A stretch of 35,429 bases of DNA from JBBQSF01 sp038214085 (lineage in GTDB: Bacteria > Bacteroidota > Bacteroidia > Bacteroidales > CG2-30-32-10), in contig JBBQSF010000013.1 of NCBI GenBank assembly GCA_038214085.1, positions 1-35,429 on the forward strand, in the 5' to 3' direction. This document shows positions 1 through 6,863 of this stretch, in pieces; position 1 is the stretch's first letter; each line of letters opens with the position of its first letter. The notes beneath the pieces are model-generated. The model searched no databases. It was not told where the DNA came from and saw only the letters and a program-made list of their open reading frames with translations. Made by a program: the position numbers and the translations under genes.

Positions 1-569
1 TTCAATCCATCCCTTCGCCCAAAGCGGAACCATTTAAACAATGGTTGGCAAAAGTAGGTTACGAACGGATGCAAGAAATAGCTGATCCCGAACAAAGTAT
101 TCAAAGGGCCCGCGAAAATTGGCAGAAGCTGGGCAGAAGCGAAAAATGGATACAGCAAAGAATGACTGGGCAAGAAACCCGAAATAAATTAACAGATTAT
201 TGGAAAGAAAGCGGTGTGCAAAAATCAGATGAGTTTGCTTTTCTCACCAATATTATTCATCAAGAGTGGACAGGGTTAACAGTAAAAAATCACAAAAATT
301 TAAAAGGGTTAAAACTACAAAACCTTAGAGACCACATGAGCGAAGCGGAGTTAATCTTTACAGCACTTGCAGAGCTTTCAACAAGGCAAATAGCCGAAGC
401 CATTGAAGCTAATGGCGTAAATGAAAATGCAAAAGCAGGAAAAAAAGGAGGGAAAATTGCAAAAGATGCAAGACTTGCATTAGAATCTAAAACAGGCAAA
501 AGTGTAGTTACCGGTGAAAACTTTTTGCCGCCTGTAAATGAAAAAAAACAATTGAAGCCAAAAAAATAA
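1..569 (+). CDS. DinD/BRO-type antirepressor protein, C-terminal part (5' end outside window)
   Basis: The frame is open to the left edge: codons from position 3 read QSIPSPKAEPFKQWLAKVGY, so the true start lies outside and the TTG at 45 is not a start. The visible residues match the C-terminal half of phage antirepressors whose N-terminal domain is Bro-N, and of the SOS protein DinD. Recognisable stretches are the RMTGQETRNKLTDYW region, a TNIIHQEWTGL segment, LRDHMSEAEL, and a basic tail with KKGGKIAKDARLALE and TGENFLPP. Such proteins are common as prophage genes or solitary cargo in Bacteroidota. The DNA-binding domain itself cannot be seen here. No other phage gene follows; parC comes next after 158 bp with its own promoter. 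Family identification is from memory of the conserved C-terminal pattern. Confidence 0.75.
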   Translation, partial: QSIPSPKAEPFKQWLAKVGYERMQEIADPEQSIQRARENWQKLGRSEKWIQQRMTGQETRNKLTDYWKESGVQKSDEFAFLTNIIHQEWTGLTVKNHKNLKGLKLQNLRDHMSEAELIFTALAELSTRQIAEAIEANGVNENAKAGKKGGKIAKDARLALESKTGKSVVTGENFLPPVNEKKQLKPKK

Positions 570-696
570 TAGCTTAAAAGGTATTATTCTATTTTTAAAA
601 CTGCATTCAAAATACTTATCATCACTTGTTAACTCCTTGTTGAAAAATTCTTTCACGAATGCGCTATTTGTAAAGGAAAAATTCAGGATTTTCACT

Positions 697-704
697 TAAA
701 TTTG
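697..704 (+). promoter_or_regulatory. Predicted promoter -7 element for parC
   Basis: TAAATTTG matches the Bacteroidota -7 consensus TAnnTTTG and ends 23 bp before the parC ATG, predicting a short leader. A TTTG at 667-670 is somewhat too far upstream for an ideal -33 element. Confidence 0.5.
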
Positions 705-727
705 CACCTTTCATAAAGTAAGAGTGA

Positions 728-3418
728 ATGAAGAGCCCTAAGGACGAAGAATTAAATACGAACGAAACACCTGAAGAAAGCGGAGAACTGAGCGAGCTTA
801 AGCAAACGCTGCATCTTTCGGGCATGTACGAGAACTGGTTTCTCGACTATGCTTCGTATGTAATCCTCGAACGCGCCGTTCCTGATCTTTTCGATGGCCT
901 TAAGCCAGTTCAGCGTCGTATTCTTCATGCCATGAAAGAACTTGATGATGGTCGTTACAACAAAGTAGCCAACATTATTGGGCATACCATGAAATACCAT
1001 CCGCACGGCGATGCGTCAATCGGTGATGCGCTGGTACAACTGGGACAAAAAAACCTGCTGATTGATATGCAGGGAAACTGGGGAAATATCTACACAGGCG
1101 ATTCTGCTGCTGCTCCGCGATATATTGAAGCACGATTAAGTAAGTTTGCAAGTGAAGTAGTGTTCAATCCCAAAACCACACGTTGGAAACTTTCTTACGA
1201 TGGAAGGAACAAAGAACCTATAAATCTTCCTGTGAAATTTCCGCTTCTCCTGTTCCAGGGAGGTGAAGGAATTGCTGTGGGTCTTAACTCCAAAGTATTG
1301 CCACATAATTTTATTGAATTAATCGATGCTTCAATAAATTTGCTTAATGGAAAGGAAACCGATGTTTATCCTGATTTTCCTACAGGTGGATTGGCTGATG
1401 TTTCTAAATACAACGATGGTGCAAAAGGAGCGAGGGTTAGAGTTAGAGCGAAAATTTCGCAGCTAGATAAAAAAACATTGATCGTTACTGAAATCCCATT
1501 CGGAACCACTACAACCAGTCTTATTGAATCCGTTATTGCTGCAAACGATAAAGGAAAAATTAAAATCCGCAAAATTGAAGACAATACTGCAGAAAAAGTT
1601 GAAATTCTTATTCATCTTACTCCCGGCGTTTCACCTGATCAAACCATTGATGCTTTGTATGCTTTTACAGCTTGTGAAAATTCCCTTTCGCCAAATTGCT
1701 GTGTAATTGAAAATGATAAACCCAGGTTTTTAAGTGTAAAAGAAATACTCGACAATTGTACTGACAATACTGTGAATTTGCTCAGAATGGAATTAACCAT
1801 TCGTCGTGCGGAATTGCTCGAGAATCTTTTGTTCACTAGCCTTGAAAAAATATTTATAGAAAAGAAAATTTATCGCAAAATTGAAGAGTGTGAAACTTGG
1901 GAAGCTGTTATTGAAGCTATTGACAAAGGCTTGATTCCTTATAAGAAAAAGTTCTACCGCGAAATTACCCACGATGATATTATTCGCCTTACAGAAATAA
2001 AAATCAAACGTATTTCAAAATTCGACGCCTTTAAAGCTGATGAAATATTGAAAAAGTTTAACGAAGAACTGAAAACTGTTGATTTTAACATTGAAAATAT
2101 TATTGATTACACAATTGCATATTTTGAGCGGATTAAAGAAAAATACGGACAGGGGCGCGAACGCAAGACAGAAATAAGAAATTTTGACAATATTGAAGCT
2201 GTTCGGGTAGTGGCTACTAACCAAAAGCTTTATGTAAACAGGGAAGAAGGATTTGCAGGAACAGGACTCAAAAAAGATGAGTTCGTTTGCGAATGCTCCG
2301 ATATCGATGATATTATTGTTTTCAGAGCCGATGGAACTTTCATGGTTACCAAAGTAATGGAAAAGAGTTTTGTGGGGAATAATGTTATTTATATCAATGT
2401 TTTTTTTAAAAACGACGACCGCACTATTTATAACATGATTTATGAAGACGGACCTCGGGGAAATATCATGATGAAGCGTTTTGCTGTTACTGGCGTTACA
2501 CGCGACAAAGAATATGATCTTACCAAGGGTACTAAAGTTTCCAAAGTGTTGTATTTTACAGCCAATCCAAATGGTGAAGCCGAAGTTTTAACAGTATATT
2601 TGAAACCCAAACCTAAACTTAAAAAACTGCAGTTTGATCTTGATTTCAGCCAGTTGGCGATAAAAGGAAGAGCTTCAATAGGAAACATTGCTACCAGATA
2701 TCCTGTTAAAAAAATTGTAAAAAAGGAAGAAGGAATTTCTACACTTGGCGATATGGAAATATGGTTTGATGATACTGTATTGCGACTGAATTCCGAAAAA
2801 CGCGGACGCTTGCTCGGTTCTTTTGGTGGCGACGATAAAATACTTACCATTTCTTCTTCTGGAGAATTCAAACTTCAGGGATTTGAGCTTTCAACGCATT
2901 TTGAGGATGACTTGATTTATATTGAAAAGTATAAACCCAGCAGGATTATTACTGCAATATACATTGATGGTGAATTGCAGAAACATTATGCAAAACGTTT
3001 TGAAGTTGATGAAGCCAGCCGGAAAGGAAATTTTATCGGCGAACATCCTGATTCAAAATTGGTAACTATTTTCACTGAATTTTTGCCCCGTATTGAAGTG
3101 GAATTCGCTGAATTTAAAGGCAAAAAGAAAGAAAATGAAGAAATTTTGCTTTCAGATTTTATTGGAGTAAAAAGTTATAAAGCAAAAGGAAAGCGCCTGA
3201 GCGATTACCCCATTTCGCAAATTATTGTTTTGGATCCATTGCCATACGAAGAACCTGAAGAGCCCACTATTGATGAAAACGGCGACGATCCCGAAGCTGA
3301 AATAAATTATGGCAATACTGATTCACCGTCCGAAGAATTAACAGAAGAAGAAAAAGCAGCTGAACAAAAAAGAATTGACGATGGCGATGACATTGTGCAA
3401 ATGACACTCGAATTCTAA
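728..3418 (+). CDS. parC: DNA topoisomerase IV subunit A (ParC, GyrA/ParC family)
   Basis: Breakage-reunion subunit of a type IIA topoisomerase that unlinks replicated chromosomes; it works with ParE, which is not in the window. The 896-residue protein has the winged-helix/tower region at the N-terminus, the catalytic tyrosine at Y132 within AAAPRYIEARLS, and the region corresponding to the quinolone pocket at HPHGDASIGD (residues 91-100). The position equivalent to E. coli ParC Ser80 is Ala96 and that of Glu84 is Asp100. After the tower and coiled-coil (about 340-500) comes a beta-pinwheel-like C-terminal domain, with an acidic tail rich in Glu/Asp. Assignment to ParC rather than GyrA rests on the overall Bacteroidota ParC look and on not recognising a clear GyrA-box (QRRGGKG). 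The flavodiiron gene follows 13 bp downstream, probably co-transcribed. Confidence 0.93.
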   Translation: MKSPKDEELNTNETPEESGELSELKQTLHLSGMYENWFLDYASYVILERAVPDLFDGLKPVQRRILHAMKELDDGRYNKVANIIGHTMKYHPHGDASIGDALVQLGQKNLLIDMQGNWGNIYTGDSAAAPRYIEARLSKFASEVVFNPKTTRWKLSYDGRNKEPINLPVKFPLLLFQGGEGIAVGLNSKVLPHNFIELIDASINLLNGKETDVYPDFPTGGLADVSKYNDGAKGARVRVRAKISQLDKKTLIVTEIPFGTTTTSLIESVIAANDKGKIKIRKIEDNTAEKVEILIHLTPGVSPDQTIDALYAFTACENSLSPNCCVIENDKPRFLSVKEILDNCTDNTVNLLRMELTIRRAELLENLLFTSLEKIFIEKKIYRKIEECETWEAVIEAIDKGLIPYKKKFYREITHDDIIRLTEIKIKRISKFDAFKADEILKKFNEELKTVDFNIENIIDYTIAYFERIKEKYGQGRERKTEIRNFDNIEAVRVVATNQKLYVNREEGFAGTGLKKDEFVCECSDIDDIIVFRADGTFMVTKVMEKSFVGNNVIYINVFFKNDDRTIYNMIYEDGPRGNIMMKRFAVTGVTRDKEYDLTKGTKVSKVLYFTANPNGEAEVLTVYLKPKPKLKKLQFDLDFSQLAIKGRASIGNIATRYPVKKIVKKEEGISTLGDMEIWFDDTVLRLNSEKRGRLLGSFGGDDKILTISSSGEFKLQGFELSTHFEDDLIYIEKYKPSRIITAIYIDGELQKHYAKRFEVDEASRKGNFIGEHPDSKLVTIFTEFLPRIEVEFAEFKGKKKENEEILLSDFIGVKSYKAKGKRLSDYPISQIIVLDPLPYEEPEEPTIDENGDDPEAEINYGNTDSPSEELTEEEKAAEQKRIDDGDDIVQMTLEF

Positions 3419-3431
3419 AATAAATATAAAC

Positions 3432-4646
3432 ATGAACGATACTAAAACCCTGAAAATATCCGAAAGTGTTCAATGGATAGGAGTTCTGGATGCCGATATC
3501 CGTACTTTCGACATTGTAATGGAAACAAAATACGGTACCACTTACAATTCTTACCTTATTAATGCAGAAAAAAAGGCAATTGTTGATGCTTCAAAAGAAA
3601 AATACTGGGATGCATATCTCGAAAAAATAAAAAGTCTGATTAATCCCGAAGAAATTGAATACATAATAGTTAACCATACAGAACCGGATCATTCAGGAAA
3701 TGTCGGGAATCTTTTGAAAATTGCACCCAATGCAAAAGTAGTTGGAAGCGGAAATGCAATTAAATACCTCAATGATTTGCTGGGTTATGAGTTCCCTAAT
3801 ATCGTTGTGAAAGATGGCGATTCACTTGATCTTGGAAATAAAATCCTTAAGTTTATTGGTGCAATAAACCTGCATTGGCCCGATAGCATATACACATATC
3901 TGGAAGAAGAAAAGGTATTGTTTACCTGCGATTCATTTGGCGCACATTATTGCAATGAAGCTATGTTCGATGATTTATGCCCAAACTTTGATGAAGCCTT
4001 TAAATATTATTTTGATGTAATTCTTAAGCCATTCAGTAAATTCTATCTGAAAGCAATTGAAAAAATACGACCGCTCGAAATTAATGCCATTTGTCCCGGA
4101 CATGGTCCTGTTCTGCGCAGTTACTGGAAAAAATATGTCGATCTTTCAGAAGATTACGCAACGACTTATTTGAATTTAACAATTAATAATAGGGTTTTTA
4201 TCCCTTTTGTAAGCGCTTATGGAAATACTGCTCAAATTGCAGCCAAAATTGCTGAGGGTATTAAATCTGCTGGAAATATTGAAGTAATATTGATGGACAT
4301 TGAAAAAACACCATTGTCAGTAATTGACGAAATGATAACTTGTTCCAGAGGTTTAGTAGTTGGATCGCCCACAATTAATAAAAACACGTTAAATCAGATT
4401 TATCAAATGTTTTCAATACTAAATCCTTTACGCGACTTCAGCAAAATGGCTGCAGTTTTTGGTTCGTATGGATGGAGCGGTGAGGCACTGGATATTATTA
4501 AGTCTTCACTTGCAAACTTAAAATTTAAAATTTTCGAAGAACCATTTGGCGTGAAATTCACACTTCATCAAAAGGACGAATCAAGTTGTTTTGACTTTGG
4601 AAGGCGCTTCGGATTGAAATTCATTGAATGTACTTCTAAAGAATAG
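3432..4646 (+). CDS. fprA: FprA-type flavodiiron protein (A-type flavoprotein)
   Basis: Soluble enzyme that reduces O2 to water and/or NO to N2O using a diiron site and FMN, protecting anaerobes from oxygen or nitrosative stress. The N-terminal metallo-beta-lactamase-like domain (about 1-250) carries the full diiron ligand set: H82, E84, D86, H87 (HTEPDH), H149, D167 and H224 (CPGHGP). The C-terminal flavodoxin domain (about 255-395) begins with the FMN phosphate-binding stretch SAYGNTAQIA and contains the GSYGWSGEA loop. The 404-residue length is typical. No rubredoxin or flavin reductase domain is fused, so electrons must come from separate partners not in this window. It lies 13 bp after parC with no promoter seen between. 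Which substrate it prefers cannot be read from sequence. Confidence 0.93.
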   Translation: MNDTKTLKISESVQWIGVLDADIRTFDIVMETKYGTTYNSYLINAEKKAIVDASKEKYWDAYLEKIKSLINPEEIEYIIVNHTEPDHSGNVGNLLKIAPNAKVVGSGNAIKYLNDLLGYEFPNIVVKDGDSLDLGNKILKFIGAINLHWPDSIYTYLEEEKVLFTCDSFGAHYCNEAMFDDLCPNFDEAFKYYFDVILKPFSKFYLKAIEKIRPLEINAICPGHGPVLRSYWKKYVDLSEDYATTYLNLTINNRVFIPFVSAYGNTAQIAAKIAEGIKSAGNIEVILMDIEKTPLSVIDEMITCSRGLVVGSPTINKNTLNQIYQMFSILNPLRDFSKMAAVFGSYGWSGEALDIIKSSLANLKFKIFEEPFGVKFTLHQKDESSCFDFGRRFGLKFIECTSKE

Positions 4647-4759
4647 TATTTCTTGTGATTTGCTATTTGATTTATTTTTTATAGTATTGACTCTTATGAT
4701 TTTAAATTAAATCATTTGAAGTATTAGTTTAGTTAAACGAATAAAATACAAAAAAATAT

Positions 4760-4767
4760 TAAATTTG
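4760..4767 (+). promoter_or_regulatory. Predicted promoter -7 element for the 4800 lipoprotein gene
   Basis: TAAATTTG fits TAnnTTTG and lies 33 bp before the GTG at 4800, which supports translation beginning at or near that GTG. Confidence 0.45.
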
Positions 4768-4799
4768 AATTTTTATAATATTGTAATTAAGTCTTTTAA

Positions 4800-5702
4800 G
4801 TGATCTTATATAAAGTAATAGTTAATTATTTGATAAAATGTTTTATTGCATATAGAAATACCGAAAACTACAAAAGAAAATTCTTTTTTCTAGTAGTTTT
4901 ACCTCTATTTTCTCTGCTCATTTATTCCTGTTCACCCATTCCAAAACTCGCAAAAAAATACATTAAAAATTCAGATAGTATTTCAATATTATTATTGGAA
5001 AATGATACCATTTTTTCTAAGAATGAGCGTTATGAAACTAACGGTTACACTGTGTCAGCTTATGATGACGGTGCCATTGCCCAAACCAAAACATTGAAAA
5101 ATGTACAAAGTGATAAAGTTAAAACTCTTATTTATCAAAACTTAGTCGATAATTTAAAAAAATTCCCTTTTAGGCTATATCAAAGCGATTCTGTAGTTGC
5201 TTTTATGGCCGGAAATAAAGAATCATTTATAGTAAATATTGTTCAAATAGAATTAATTGAATTTGACAACCCTTTTAAAGACAGCCAGCAATATGATACA
5301 ATTACATATTTCGAGGATTTTTTGCTGAACAGTATTAGCATTAACGTGTGGTTTGAAATAAGCATGCTGAATAATCCAAATGAAAGCACTCAGCTTGTTT
5401 TCTACAGTTCATTTGTGAGTGAAGCAATTGATGGTAAATTCAGGAAAAGCTTGATAGGGAACGATGTCAAGTACACTTATAAAAGATATCCGATAGATGA
5501 AAACGATGTATATGATTTAGGAACCTGGATGGGCGAAAAGAATGCGCAAAACATTTTTGACTTTTTCCTGAACAGGTATATATACATGAATTATACCGCT
5601 AAGCCAGGGAAATACTATTATGTTACTTATGATCAACAGAATAAAAAAGTAAAACAGGCCTTGGATGATCGGTTTATTTTTATGAAATCGAAATCTGAGT
5701 AA
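4800..5702 (+). CDS. Unrecognised lipoprotein
   Basis: A 300-residue protein with a signal peptide of lipoprotein type: basic residues KRK near 25-27, a hydrophobic run to about 42, and the lipobox IYSC with Cys44. The start is uncertain. No ATG exists in frame near the N-terminus; GTG at 4800 gives an unusually long n-region, while TTG at 4830 would shorten it by ten residues. The mature part has no motif I recognise. It contains mixed beta-rich segments such as YTVSAYDDGAIAQTKTL and YVTYDQQNKKVKQAL. It is flanked by its own promoter and by AT-rich DNA, so it seems to be a monocistronic unit. Likely anchored in the outer or inner membrane facing the periplasm; function unknown. Confidence 0.75.
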   Translation: MILYKVIVNYLIKCFIAYRNTENYKRKFFFLVVLPLFSLLIYSCSPIPKLAKKYIKNSDSISILLLENDTIFSKNERYETNGYTVSAYDDGAIAQTKTLKNVQSDKVKTLIYQNLVDNLKKFPFRLYQSDSVVAFMAGNKESFIVNIVQIELIEFDNPFKDSQQYDTITYFEDFLLNSISINVWFEISMLNNPNESTQLVFYSSFVSEAIDGKFRKSLIGNDVKYTYKRYPIDENDVYDLGTWMGEKNAQNIFDFFLNRYIYMNYTAKPGKYYYVTYDQQNKKVKQALDDRFIFMKSKSE

Positions 5703-5705
5703 AAT

Positions 5706-5884
5706 TTATTTTTTTATTGCTTCCACGATTTTGTCAATGTTAAGCATTCCATAATTAAATATATGAATCTGTCCATTGTCAAGAGTAATAATTACCTGTT
5801 TTTTTAGAAAACTTTTTTTTGTTTCAACAGATAATTGTAAAATTAAGAAATGTTGAACCAATCAAAAGTTGAAAAAGAGATTGG
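5706..5884 (-). pseudogene. Possible 3' remnant of a gene (open frame without start)
   Basis: On the minus strand a frame of roughly 60 codons ends at TAA (5706-5708). Its last part reads KKQVIITLDNGQIHIFNYGM then LNIDKIVEAIKK, which looks like real protein: alternating beta strand followed by an amphipathic helix. There is no ATG at the beginning, and the frame is closed upstream by TAG near the end of the HEAT-repeat gene. It may be the leftover 3' end of a decayed gene, or a small protein starting internally. This rests on reading style only. Confidence 0.3.
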
Positions 5885-5885
5885 T

Positions 5886-6716
5886 TTATTTAGCTACGTG
5901 ATGAATGTTTAGTTTTTCACATATTTTACGCCTGATATAGCGGTCTTCTTCATTTTTAAGAAGATCATTCAGGAAATCAGCATTATCAATTCCCTTTAAA
6001 GCAATTTTTTTCACTTCCAAATCATCGTCCATTTTTATGATGCTTGAAAGAATTTGCTGATCTGTAATTTTTTTAACAGCTTCTTTTCTAACGTAGTAAT
6101 CGCTATCATTAAATGCGATATATTTCAGGGATTCAGGGTCGATAAGTTTTGTGACAGCTGCCGCTCTAACATAATAATCGCTATCGTTACGCGCAATATT
6201 ATATAATGTATCTTGATTATTGATGCGTTTAATGGCATCCGACCGAAGATAAAAATCATTTGAATTATTTGCTATTTCAGATAATAAATCCTGATCAGTG
6301 AGCAATTCTATAGCAGCACATTTGATGTCCTTGTCAATTGAATTTTTTACAATATCATTAATTGCATGCTGATCTGTAATATGCTGGAGGGCTTCCTTGC
6401 AAATGTAATAATCTTCGTTATGATCGAGGGCAATAGCCGTAAGCACATCATTACTACTGATTTTCTTGACCGCCATCATCTTTACATAATAATCAATATC
6501 GTTTTTGGCAATTTGAATCAAGGTGTCCTGATCGTTTGTTTTTTCAACGGCAATTTGTCTTACATATGAATCTTTATCCGTTTTTGCAATTTCGCATAAC
6601 AAATTCTGGTCGGAAATAAGTTTTACAGCATCAGCTCTTTCAAAATAATCAGGGGATTCTGTAATAATTTTAACCAGAGTTTCGTGATCTATGATTTGGT
6701 TTTGTGGATTTTCCAT
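5886..6716 (-). CDS. HEAT-like repeat protein of ten 26-residue repeats
   Basis: The 276-residue protein is almost entirely repeats: a nine-residue N-terminal lead, ten units of 26 residues (one has 27), and six residues at the end. The unit pattern is D-Q-x-x-L-x-x-I-A-x-N-D-x-D-Y-Y-V-R-x-x-A-V-x-K-I-x; for example unit 3 starts DQDTLIQIAKNDIDYYVK. This resembles HEAT or leucine-rich-variant (LRV) repeats, which form alpha solenoids that bind other proteins. No signal peptide, membrane segment or catalytic motif is visible, so it is probably a cytoplasmic scaffold or adaptor. It follows the cyanophycin-synthetase-like gene on the same strand after 147 bp but has its own predicted promoter. 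Partner unknown. Confidence 0.85.
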   Translation of the reverse strand: MENPQNQIIDHETLVKIITESPDYFERADAVKLISDQNLLCEIAKTDKDSYVRQIAVEKTNDQDTLIQIAKNDIDYYVKMMAVKKISSNDVLTAIALDHNEDYYICKEALQHITDQHAINDIVKNSIDKDIKCAAIELLTDQDLLSEIANNSNDFYLRSDAIKRINNQDTLYNIARNDSDYYVRAAAVTKLIDPESLKYIAFNDSDYYVRKEAVKKITDQQILSSIIKMDDDLEVKKIALKGIDNADFLNDLLKNEEDRYIRRKICEKLNIHHVAK

Positions 6717-6813
6717 AGTAAAATATTAAGTCTTGATTGTTGTGTGAAATGCGTGTGGTTGTTTGTAATTGCAATAGAAAGTATTTTAGTTTTCATGCAA
6801 AATATTTAATTTA

Positions 6814-6821
6814 CAAATATA
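6814..6821 (-). promoter_or_regulatory. Predicted promoter -7 element for the HEAT-repeat gene
   Basis: On the minus strand the sequence reads TATATTTG, a full match to TAnnTTTG, about 97 bp before the start codon. This would give a leader of roughly 90 nt. Confidence 0.4.
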
Positions 6822-6863
6822 CAATTTCGAAAATCAATTGTCAATGAAAATCAGGATAAAAAA

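Noticed and set aside
45..569. TTG at 45 as the start of the first gene
   Set aside because: The same frame continues to the window edge with conserved residues, so the gene begins outside.
2440..2871. 143-codon minus-strand frame inside parC
   Set aside because: Shadow of parC; composition is low-complexity Ser/Phe rich and there is no start context.
4696..4715. Palindrome ATGATTT-TAAATT-AAATCAT as terminator of fprA
   Set aside because: Entirely AT stem and no T-run after it; could arise by chance in AT-rich DNA.
6717..6863. Frameshift hiding the missing C-terminal domain of the CphA-like protein
   Set aside because: No frame in the 147 bp after the stop resembles the missing domain, and the space is too small for it.
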